Positions 1 through 5,662 of a stretch of DNA of 11,827 nt are shown here, piece after piece. The position numbers and the translations under genes were made by a program. This DNA is from Evtepia sp. Its GTDB lineage: Bacteria > Bacillota > Clostridia > Oscillospirales > Oscillospiraceae. The DNA lies in assembly GCA_020025735.1 (NCBI GenBank), contig JAHHRP010000050.1, positions 1-11,827 of the forward strand. Reading direction: 5' to 3'. How positions within the stretch are numbered: the stretch's first letter is position 1; every line of letters begins with the position of its first letter. The notes beneath the pieces were generated by a model that worked only from the letters and a program-made list of their open reading frames with translations, was not told where the DNA came from and searched no databases.

Positions 1-1341
1 ATCATAGGTGAAGTGCATTCCCATACTTTTGTAATCACTACAATACTGTTTTTTCAAAAAGCCCTTTTCATCTCGGAAAACTTCTGCAACATTCAGGAAG
101 TACCATTGATTTGCCTGGCAATATTCCTTCATTTTCTCGTTAAATGCGTTAATTATATTGTTGTTCAGCTTCTCCGAATAACTGGTACTGGCATCCGACA
201 TTGGTGTAACCGACTGAATAATAATCTGCACATCAGGGTTTACCGTCTGAATATTGTTCAGAACAGTTATATAATCTCTAGTTGCCTTTTCGAGTCCATA
301 GGCAATGTTATCCATTCCCAGCATCACATAAACCACTTTTGCCTTCGTGGCCGCAACACTATCCTGAATTGGCGGCTTCTGACCAGACCCTTTGGGATAC
401 TCTGGCAAAATCTTCCCACTGAGCATATTCGATGGACTCATACTTCCTGCACACAAGAACTTTGCCCCGCCCAGCGCGCCACTTGCTCCTGCGTAAGCCT
501 CTAAAGTCAATGAAATCGAATCGCCAATAAACACCGCTTGGTCAAAGAAGGAGGTCGGACCTTCTTCACTCTCTGGAACCAAGGCTGTGAATACGATGTC
601 CTTGTAACCTTTATAGAGATCATTGTAGGCACCATCGTCTAACTTCACCACGATGCTGCCTTCAGGAACTGCCATTTCTGCGGCAATCATCACTCGATAG
701 ACCACCGCTGCACACTCCTCCCGGCGCATCGTATTTTTGGGGCGGAAAAAATTATCCTCATATCCCTTAACGATGCCTGCCATCTGGCAAGCCGTCACCC
801 CACTTCGGGCAAATTCCTCAATTTGGAGGGAATCCCGAAACTGTTCAGGTTGAACCACTTGGATCAAAGCAATTTCCTCTAAGGCAGCAAATCGGGCCAA
901 AATTGTACACACTTGCTCCCGGGTCAATGCACTGTCAGGAGAGAAGGTTGTCTCACTGGTTCCGCCTGTCAGGCCATTTTCGTAAGCCCAGCAGACCGCG
1001 TCATAATAGGGAGAGTCTTTGGTCACATCAGAAAAGTTCGGTTTCTCCTTCACTGTGTCCCGTTTTTTTCTGTCTCGGAACACGCCTTTATCCATGTTGT
1101 AAAGGTATAGCACTAGGTTGCCCCGTGTTTCCTCCAGATCCCGCTGAAACTTCTCACTGGAGGGAATGACCTTCTCCTTATTGAGTTCTGTGATGTACTG
1201 ATAACTCCACATATCTTTTGTGACATCAATGTAAGGATTTTCCCAATCCTTTCTGCTTCCTGCCGGGTCTCGAATCAAAGCCGCCGCAGAAAACACAATC
1301 ATAAACACAAGAAACCAACTGACAGCCTGCTTCACCCACAT
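1..1341 (-). CDS. S-layer-homology / SGNH-hydrolase surface protein (C-terminus cut off by window edge)
   Basis: The minus-strand frame is open for 447 codons and runs off the left edge. A hydrophobic signal peptide or anchor (about residues 8-22) is followed by three SLH-like repeats: a degenerate one (about 36-85, PYIDVTKDMWSYQYITEL) and two clear ones (about 102-152, NFSDVTKDSPYYDAVCWAY; about 168-219, GIVKGYEDNFFRP). SLH repeats in Firmicutes bind secondary cell-wall polymers. An SGNH/GDSL-type hydrolase domain starts near residue 266 with the nucleophile block FIGDS (Ser275), suggesting ester or acyl removal from a surface glycan. The third block reads GMDN (342-345) instead of the usual GxND. 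The last block reads MGMH (440-443), without the Asp normally three residues before the His. Start choice: the ATG at 1398 lies upstream of the expected transcription start. ATG 1341 has GGAAGG almost touching it, while GTG 1335 has that same site about 8 nt away, so the true start may be GTG 1335. Substrate unknown. Confidence 0.85.
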   Translation of the reverse strand, partial: MWVKQAVSWFLVFMIVFSAAALIRDPAGSRKDWENPYIDVTKDMWSYQYITELNKEKVIPSSEKFQRDLEETRGNLVLYLYNMDKGVFRDRKKRDTVKEKPNFSDVTKDSPYYDAVCWAYENGLTGGTSETTFSPDSALTREQVCTILARFAALEEIALIQVVQPEQFRDSLQIEEFARSGVTACQMAGIVKGYEDNFFRPKNTMRREECAAVVYRVMIAAEMAVPEGSIVVKLDDGAYNDLYKGYKDIVFTALVPESEEGPTSFFDQAVFIGDSISLTLEAYAGASGALGGAKFLCAGSMSPSNMLSGKILPEYPKGSGQKPPIQDSVAATKAKVVYVMLGMDNIAYGLEKATRDYITVLNNIQTVNPDVQIIIQSVTPMSDASTSYSEKLNNNIINAFNEKMKEYCQANQWYFLNVAEVFRDEKGFLKKQYCSDYKSMGMHFTYD

Positions 1342-1398
1342 CACCTTCCAGACGATTCCCCGTCTGTGCCTGAGAAAAGGGCATGGCGGGGTTAGCAT

Positions 1399-1404
1399 AT
1401 TATA
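1399..1404 (-). promoter_or_regulatory. Candidate -10 element for the SLH-SGNH gene
   Basis: The minus strand reads a perfect TATAAT. The -35 region 16-18 bp upstream is weak (near CGCTTT/GCGCTT). The predicted transcription start near 1392 gives a leader of about 50 nt and argues against initiation at the ATG at 1398, which would not be in the transcript. No terminator is visible between this gene and the upstream collagen-like gene, so read-through from that gene is also possible. Confidence 0.45.
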
Positions 1405-1476
1405 CGGGATGTTCTGCATCAAAAGCGCACCAAATTCATCCCCTTTTTCCCTAAAATCCCTCCCTTGTTGTCCATC

Positions 1477-1839
1477 TTACTGGGTAGCCGTGGCACCCGT
1501 AGGCCCCGTAGCGCCAATCGGCCCTGTAGGGCCAACTGGTCCGGTCGGGCCGATTGGCTGGAGTGTTGAGATAAGGGTAAAGTCTTCTGACTCTCTAGGC
1601 ACACCGGCAGCACCGTCTACATTGGCCACATACAAATAACCCTCATGTGTTATTAACTGCCCGGCTTGATACGATCCACCCAGCACCCAAGGTGTCGGAA
1701 CACATCCGTTGGTGCAGGGCGGCTGCGGCGGCCAGGGAGGCTGCGGCGGATAGGGACACGTCCCAGGGGGCGGACAGCAGGGCGGCATACAGCACTGCCG
1801 ACCTGGCTGGTCAAAGTCACTGCATTGATAACGCTTCAT
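1477..1839 (-). CDS. Small Cys/Pro-rich protein with CBM5/12-like segment and collagen-like tail
   Basis: This encodes a 120-residue protein of three parts. Residues 1-46 are rich in Cys and Pro, with eight Cys (6, 16, 17, 21, 22, 28, 42, 46) and PPQPPWPPQPP runs. Residues 51-91 (SYQAGQLITHEGYLYVAN) resemble the short aromatic carbohydrate-binding fold of the CBM5/12 type. Residues 97-117 form seven collagen-like G-x-y triplets (GPTGPVGPTGPIGATGPTGAT). There is no signal peptide or membrane helix. Collagen-like tails and Cys-rich segments occur in spore-coat and exosporium proteins of Firmicutes, so a spore-surface role is my inference. Start: ATG 1839 has GAAAGGAAG just upstream. An in-frame TTG at 1860 would add seven residues but has no good ribosome site. 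It is read in the same direction as the SLH-SGNH gene downstream. Confidence 0.75.
   Translation of the reverse strand: MKRYQCSDFDQPGRQCCMPPCCPPPGTCPYPPQPPWPPQPPCTNGCVPTPWVLGGSYQAGQLITHEGYLYVANVDGAAGVPRESEDFTLISTLQPIGPTGPVGPTGPIGATGPTGATATQ
1513..1558. repeat. 12-bp perfect inverted repeat in the collagen-like coding segment
   Basis: GCCAATCGGCCC at 1513-1524 is the exact reverse complement of the bases at 1547-1558, separated by 22 bp. It arises from mirrored Pro-Ile-Gly-Pro and Gly-Pro-Ile-Gly codons in the triplet repeat. It could fold as an mRNA hairpin near the 3' end of the gene, but the simplest reading is a by-product of repetitive coding. Confidence 0.6.
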
Positions 1840-1881
1840 CTTACTTCCTTTCTCCGCCAAACAGGCGGCACAATCTTGCGA

Positions 1882-1898
1882 GAGAGTACAAAACTCTC
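1882..1898 (-). other. Leader hairpin upstream of the collagen-like gene
   Basis: GAGAGT and ACTCTC flank a 5-nt loop, giving a perfect 6-bp stem about 43 bp upstream of the ATG. It sits just downstream of the possible sporulation-type promoter at 1904-1930, so it would be at or near the 5' end of that transcript, perhaps as a stabiliser. The function is a guess; only the symmetry is seen. Confidence 0.35.
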
Positions 1899-1975
1899 AC
1901 CCCACTCTATGCCGCACCTGCCGGTTGCGTCCCCCCTATCTCAATAAAAATCTTGTAGCGTAGGCGTGAAATTGG

Positions 1976-1984
1976 TGGTATAAT
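1976..1984 (+). promoter_or_regulatory. Extended -10 promoter for murI
   Basis: TG at 1976-1977, one base, then a perfect TATAAT at 1979-1984 form an extended -10 element. The -35 is poor (TTGTAG at 1953, 20 bp away), which extended -10 promoters tolerate. A transcription start near 1991 would give murI a leader of roughly 130 nt containing the palindrome and hairpin listed below. Confidence 0.55.
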
Positions 1985-1999
1985 AGCCGCAACTTCTAA

Positions 2000-2015
2000 T
2001 TTTTTGTACAAAAAA
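2000..2015. repeat. 16-bp perfect palindrome between divergent genes
   Basis: The bases TTTTTTGTACAAAAAA form a perfect palindrome located just downstream of the predicted murI transcription start and upstream of the divergent collagen-like gene. It could be an operator. It ends in A/T runs and is not followed by a proper T-tract, so it does not look like an intrinsic terminator. Confidence 0.5.
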
Positions 2016-2058
2016 ACCGGACCGCCGCAGGCAGGACCTCCCCATTTTTCCCGCTCGC

Positions 2059-2101
2059 GGCTGGAGTAGATTGGGTGAATGCAGGGCATTCCGCCCCAGC
2101 C
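2059..2101 (+). other. Structured leader hairpin in front of murI
   Basis: Nested complementary segments are visible: GGCTG with CAGCC outside, GGG with CCC in the middle, and GAATGC with GCATTC around a 3-nt AGG loop. The structure ends about 5 nt before the AGAGAGG ribosome-binding site of murI, so folding could modulate translation. It does not match any riboswitch class I recognise. Confidence 0.45.
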
Positions 2102-2119
2102 CAGAAGAGAGGTTGAAAC

Positions 2120-2893
2120 ATGGAACAACGAGATCAGCCCATCGGTGTCTTTGACTCAGGTCTTGGGGGAATCAGTGTGTTGCGGGCCTGCGTATCTTTA
2201 CTGCCCCGGGAAAATTTTCTCTTTTTCGGAGACTCCGCCAATGCCCCTTATGGGGAAAAAAGTCTGGAACAGGTCCGCCAACTGACCATGGCTGCAGTAG
2301 ACCGTCTTTTGGCCCAGCATGTCAAAGCTGTGGTAATTGCCTGCAACACAGCCACGAGTGCTGCGATTGGCCTGCTTCGACAGGCTCATCCAAACCTACC
2401 CATCATTGGCATTGAGCCAGCAGTGAAACCTGCGGCCCAGGCACAGGGCAGTTCTTCTGTCATCGTCATGGCCACTCCTCTGACCATCCGGGAGGATAAA
2501 TACCAAAAACTGGCCGCCACATTCTGCCACGAGGCCGATGTGATCTCCCTTCCTTGTAAAGGACTGGCTGAAATGGTTGAATCTGGAATTTTTTCTGGGC
2601 CTGCGCTTGATACTTATTTGCAAGAACTCCTCCTCCCTTTCCGTTACTGTAACGTGGATTATATCGTCCTCGGCTGCACCCACTACCCCTTCGTCCGTCA
2701 GGCTATTGCCCGGAACTTTGGTCGGCCAGTATCCATCATTGATGGCAGCGATGGTACCGCCCGTCAGCTGCGGCGTCAGCTGGAACTGACGGGGCTTCTC
2801 ACCACCCGCACTGGACCTGGAACGGTAATCTTTCAAAACAGCCGTTCGGACAAATTGTCCATGAGTCAGATGCTGTTCCAGATGGCATACTAA
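2120..2893 (+). CDS. murI: Glutamate racemase
   Basis: A 257-residue protein, slightly short but within the family range. It interconverts L- and D-glutamate in the cytoplasm without a cofactor, supplying D-Glu for peptidoglycan. The family signatures are all present: GVFDSGLGG at 9-17, GDSANAPYG at 37-45, ACNTAT with catalytic Cys75, and GCTHYP with the second catalytic Cys186 and His188. The usual residue in the GDSANAPYG segment is Arg or Val where this protein has Asn (related enzymes have GDTARVPYG-like sequences). Start: ATG 2120 has AGAGAGG 7 nt upstream. It is apparently transcribed alone from the extended -10 promoter, since the next gene has a 300-bp upstream region. The name could also be racE in Bacillus nomenclature. 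Confidence 0.95.
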   Translation: MEQRDQPIGVFDSGLGGISVLRACVSLLPRENFLFFGDSANAPYGEKSLEQVRQLTMAAVDRLLAQHVKAVVIACNTATSAAIGLLRQAHPNLPIIGIEPAVKPAAQAQGSSSVIVMATPLTIREDKYQKLAATFCHEADVISLPCKGLAEMVESGIFSGPALDTYLQELLLPFRYCNVDYIVLGCTHYPFVRQAIARNFGRPVSIIDGSDGTARQLRRQLELTGLLTTRTGPGTVIFQNSRSDKLSMSQMLFQMAY

Positions 2894-3196
2894 CAATCAT
2901 GGTTTAGAACGGTTCTGATATTAGCAGAAAAATCTTGGATTTCTGTGAAAAAAAAAGAAATTTTTTCTTAAGAAAGCGTACGTTTTTTCTCCTGATTGAT
3001 GAGGCAAATACTAGGGCAAAAGAATAGCATCCCTTCTACGTTATTTCCTGCGCTTTGCCCCAGAAAAGGCTTGATATTCCTAGACTTTCCCAATGGTCGA
3101 GATGAAAAAACACCCCATTTCCTTGACTTTTCTTTCCCTCTGGTCCACACTACTCTCAGTCTTGCAAGACACATCCAAGCAAAGGAGTGTGTGACC
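2894..3196 (+). other. AT-rich intergenic region upstream of the HTH-membrane gene
   Basis: This 303-bp stretch holds no convincing gene. Its frame is open upstream of the HTH gene back to 2996, but it lacks a ribosome site there. Positions 2930-2990 carry A and T runs with weak hairpins (AAGAAA with TTTCTT; AGAAAGC with a GTTTTTTCT arm around GTAC near 2972-2990), which may be a weak murI terminator. A TTGACT at 3123 could be a -35, but no good -10 is found at the right distance. A 12-bp palindrome sits at 3159. Confidence 0.4.
3159..3170. promoter_or_regulatory. Perfect 12-bp palindrome, candidate operator of the HTH-membrane gene
   Basis: GTCTTGCAAGAC is a perfect palindrome ending 26 bp before the start codon at 3197 and before its AAGGAG ribosome-binding site. 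XRE-family regulators bind short dyads of this kind and often autoregulate, so a self-repression site is likely by inference. No second copy was noticed elsewhere in the window. Confidence 0.45.
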
Positions 3197-4420
3197 ATGG
3201 AAAACAAAAAAACATTTGGTACCTATATCTGCCAGCGGCGCAAGGAACTGGGTCTGACTCAAAAAGAATTTGCCCAGCGGATCTTTGTCACTGACTCAGC
3301 TGTGAGCAAATGGGAGCGTGGACTTGCCTACCCAGACATTACCCTGCTGCAAAGCATCTGTCAAGTTCTTCAGTGCAGTGAAAAAGAACTTCTTTCCTCC
3401 AGTGAGGATATCGAGGGACGTCGTGCAGAGCAACTGGCAAAAAAATACCTCTGCCTGACCCGAACGTATTGTCTAGGGCAATTCCTCCTCTTTGGGGCCA
3501 TTACCTTAGGCTGTCTGCTTGGGAACCTAATTCATCAGCACACCCTGACCTGGTTCTGGATCGTCCTTTCCTCAGAACTGATGGTCTTCTCCCTCACCCT
3601 GCTGCCAACTTTCGTTCCTGAAGGGCGGCGCGCTGTGGCCAGTCTGGGAAGTTTCACCGCTTGTCTGATCTTACTATTGGGCGTCTGCTGCCTTTACACC
3701 AACGGGGACTGGTTTGCCGTCGCGGCAGTAAGTGTGCTTTTCGCTTTCGGGCTGGTTTTCCTCCCCCTTGTTCTGCGCAATCTTCCACTGCCCCCATGGC
3801 TGTCCTGCCGGAAAGCCTCCCTGTATGTCGGCATAGAGTTCCTCTTGCTTGTGGCGTTGTTCGGGGTGTGCTGCCTGTATTCCAATGGGCAGTGGTTTCT
3901 CAGCGCCACTTTATGGACCCTCTTTGGAACAGGAATCTTTCTCCTTCCCCCACTTCTGCATCAACTGCCACTGCCCAAGCACTGGCAAGCTCATCAGGCC
4001 ATGGTATACCTATCCGTTGAAACCTTTCTTCTCCTGGTGGGTCTTGCCTGGGAGGGGCGCTCTGGCGCGTTCCCCTTGCCCATGCTCCCCATCGCTTTGC
4101 TGTTTTTGACCCTTCCCTGGGGATGGCTGCTCTCTTTGCGTTATCTTCCCATCCGTCGGTGGTTCCGGGCAGGGACAGCACTGAGTTGGACTGCCTTATG
4201 GCTCTGGCTGACCCCTTTTTTCTTTGACCAGATTTTTCTTGCGACAGGACACCTCGTCTCCCAGCCATATTGGTTCCACTTGCCAGTAGACTTCACCAAC
4301 TGGACTTCTGGCGATACACTGTTTGCCAACGTATTCTTCCTCATCCTCCTGGGACTGCTCCTGCTGGCCATCATCTGCATCGCTGCTGGTCTCCTCCTAC
4401 GGAAGAAGAGACACCCCTGA
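3197..4420 (+). CDS. XRE-type HTH regulator fused to a multi-span membrane domain
   Basis: A 407-residue protein. Residues 7-64 form a classical XRE helix-turn-helix (RRKELGLTQKEFAQRIFVTD, then SAVSKWERGLAYPDI). After a short linker, residues about 90-400 hold roughly nine to ten hydrophobic spans and end in a basic tail (LRKKRHP), so the DNA-binding part is expected on the cytoplasmic side. The membrane part has an internal repeat with a 61-residue period: GVCCLYTNGDWF at 162-173 against GVCCLYSNGQWF at 223-234, and LPLP at 196 against LPLP at 257. HTH-membrane proteins of this type are widespread in Clostridia but their ligand is not known to me. Start: ATG 3197 has AAGGAG about 10 nt upstream; the open frame further upstream to 2996 lacks such a site. 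The gene is flanked by separately promoted genes, so the target is probably its own promoter or a distant one. Confidence 0.85.
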   Translation: MENKKTFGTYICQRRKELGLTQKEFAQRIFVTDSAVSKWERGLAYPDITLLQSICQVLQCSEKELLSSSEDIEGRRAEQLAKKYLCLTRTYCLGQFLLFGAITLGCLLGNLIHQHTLTWFWIVLSSELMVFSLTLLPTFVPEGRRAVASLGSFTACLILLLGVCCLYTNGDWFAVAAVSVLFAFGLVFLPLVLRNLPLPPWLSCRKASLYVGIEFLLLVALFGVCCLYSNGQWFLSATLWTLFGTGIFLLPPLLHQLPLPKHWQAHQAMVYLSVETFLLLVGLAWEGRSGAFPLPMLPIALLFLTLPWGWLLSLRYLPIRRWFRAGTALSWTALWLWLTPFFFDQIFLATGHLVSQPYWFHLPVDFTNWTSGDTLFANVFFLILLGLLLLAIICIAAGLLLRKKRHP

Positions 4421-4472
4421 TCCCCCTCCCAAACAACATGCGGACCGTTTGCGCCTCATTTCTCTCTCTCCC

Positions 4473-4501
4473 TTGCTAAGTGCGCTTCAATCTTGTATAC
4501 T
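4473..4501 (+). promoter_or_regulatory. Sigma-A-type promoter of the DMT transporter gene
   Basis: TTGCTA at 4473-4478 and TATACT at 4496-4501 are separated by exactly 17 bp. The predicted start near 4508 gives a leader of about 50 nt. An alternative weaker pair (TTGTAT at 4493 and TATCAT at 4515, 16 bp apart) overlaps it. Confidence 0.6.
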
Positions 4502-4527
4502 ATTTCTATATCATTATCATTCGGTCA

Positions 4528-4542
4528 GATCAATGCTTGATC
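4528..4542. repeat. Inverted repeat adjacent to the DMT gene ribosome-binding site
   Basis: GATCAA and TTGATC are perfect complements around TGC, ending 3 nt before the GGAGG site at 4546-4550. It may be an operator or an RNA hairpin that influences ribosome access. No function can be assigned from sequence alone. Confidence 0.45.
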
Positions 4543-4558
4543 AATGGAGGCCACCGCC

Positions 4559-5500
4559 ATGTTAGACCATCCCTCCCCCATCACGCAGCTCCCCCTGCGA
4601 AAGGGACCTTCTTTACGGTGGGTCCCTTTCTTCTTTATTTTTCTGCAAAGTGCCCTCTACGGTTTTGGAGACCCCATTTCTAAAGCCGCTTATGAGGTCT
4701 TACCTGTCTACTCCCTGCTCACCGCCCGTTATATGATCGCCTTGCTTTTTCTCTGTCTCCTCTTTGGTCGGCGGATCTGGCAAGGGATAAAAAAAGCCTC
4801 TTTACGAGACTGGTTCGCCCCCAGTTTGTGTATGGGCGGTGCCTATGTGACCAACAATATCGCCCTGGAACTTACTGCCGCCACTTCTGTTGCCTTCCTC
4901 CGCTCCTTATCCACGGTGATGACACCTCTGCTTGCCCTCGCGTTTTACCGAAAACCTTTTGGCAAGAAACACCTTCCCATTCAGTTGTTGGTTATCCTGG
5001 GCCTCTACCTTCTCTGCGGCCTCGGCGGTCTAGCGGGCTTTGGATGGGGAGAAGTCTTCTCTCTCCTCTCTGCCCTATTGTTGGCAGGTGCTTTGATCTT
5101 CGGGGAACGGGCGCTGAATCGCGTGGATCCTATTACCTTAACCACCCTCCAAACCGCAGCCTCTGCGGTTATGGCTCTGGTATGTGCATTGTGCCTTGAT
5201 CAAGGAATCTCTCTACATGCTGCAACCCCTAAAATTTGGATGAGCATTGTCTATCTGGCCCTTCTTTGCACCGTGGCGGGCTATCTCCTGCAAAACGCTG
5301 CTCTGGGATTCCTTTCCTCCCGGACCGTAGCCCTTCTCCAATGCTTCTGCCCCGTAATGACCGCCTTTTTCTCCCGCATCCTTTTGGGAGAACATCTGTC
5401 CACTGCCGGAATGTTTGGTGCCGTCATCCTTCTCCTGTGTGTAGCAGCAGAGACGCTCCTTTCTGACGAAACTGGACCAAATTTTTCCAATCATCCATAG
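4559..5500 (+). CDS. EamA/DMT-superfamily transporter
   Basis: A 313-residue protein with about ten membrane spans in two homologous halves, the layout of EamA-type drug/metabolite transporters. The first half contains GFGDPISKAAYEVLP, ARYMIALLFLCLLFG and AFLRSLSTVMTPLLA. The second contains FGERALNRVDPITLT and ALLQCFCPVMTAFFSRILLGE, matching the conserved end of the second EamA domain (the LGE segment before the last helix). Such proteins export or import amino acids, metabolites or drugs; the substrate is unknown. Start: GGAGG lies 8 nt before ATG 4559, which is better than the in-frame ATG at 4544 that overlaps the ribosome site. It has its own promoter and faces the MATE gene tail to tail. 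A terminator-like hairpin lies inside its first 25 codons. Confidence 0.85.
   Translation: MLDHPSPITQLPLRKGPSLRWVPFFFIFLQSALYGFGDPISKAAYEVLPVYSLLTARYMIALLFLCLLFGRRIWQGIKKASLRDWFAPSLCMGGAYVTNNIALELTAATSVAFLRSLSTVMTPLLALAFYRKPFGKKHLPIQLLVILGLYLLCGLGGLAGFGWGEVFSLLSALLLAGALIFGERALNRVDPITLTTLQTAASAVMALVCALCLDQGISLHAATPKIWMSIVYLALLCTVAGYLLQNAALGFLSSRTVALLQCFCPVMTAFFSRILLGEHLSTAGMFGAVILLLCVAAETLLSDETGPNFSNHP
4599..4640 (+). other. Terminator-like hairpin inside the DMT coding region
   Basis: GAAAGGGACC at 4599-4608 is exactly complementary to GGTCCCTTTC at 4621-4630, with a 12-nt loop, and is followed by a T-rich stretch (TTCTTTATTTTTC). It sits about 40 nt after the start codon. It could act as a transcription or translation attenuator, or be a coincidence of the RKGP...WVPFFFIF codons. 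Confidence 0.4.
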
Positions 5501-5542
5501 AAATTCCCCCACACCTATATTTCATCAGGTCCCATAATAGAG

Positions 5543-5584
5543 CAATCCGAGAGTTCAGCCATCACTGGCTGGACTCTCGGATTG
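5543..5584. terminator. Long hairpin between convergent DMT and MATE genes
   Basis: An 18-bp stem (CAATCCGAGAGTTCAGCC pairing with its mirror, one G-T wobble) surrounds the loop ATCACT. Its position between two convergent genes fits a bidirectional terminator, but neither side carries a clear U-tract, so it may rather be a stabilising 3'-end hairpin or a palindromic intergenic element. Confidence 0.55.
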
Positions 5585-5587
5585 TCT

Positions 5588-5624
5588 GGGGCAGAACTTT
5601 ATTGAGGAAGAAAAACTCTGCCCC
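5588..5624. terminator. Second hairpin, 3' side of the MATE gene
   Basis: GGGGCAGA and TCTGCCCC pair around a 21-nt loop, immediately next to the preceding hairpin and about 40 bp past the MATE stop codon. It lacks a good T-run after the stem on either strand. The two together probably form the transcription end zone of both convergent genes. Confidence 0.4.
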
Positions 5625-5662
5625 CTCTAACACCGTGTATCTTAAAAAGGAGAGAACTGAAA

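Noticed and set aside
1840..1860. TTG start at 1860 for the collagen-like gene
   Set aside because: It would place the GAAAGGAAG ribosome site inside the coding region; ATG 1839 is a better start.
2996..3196. Possible N-terminal extension of the HTH-membrane protein
   Set aside because: The frame is open, but no ribosome site precedes the upstream ATG, the XRE domain normally starts near the N-terminus, and ATG 3197 has a clear AAGGAG site.
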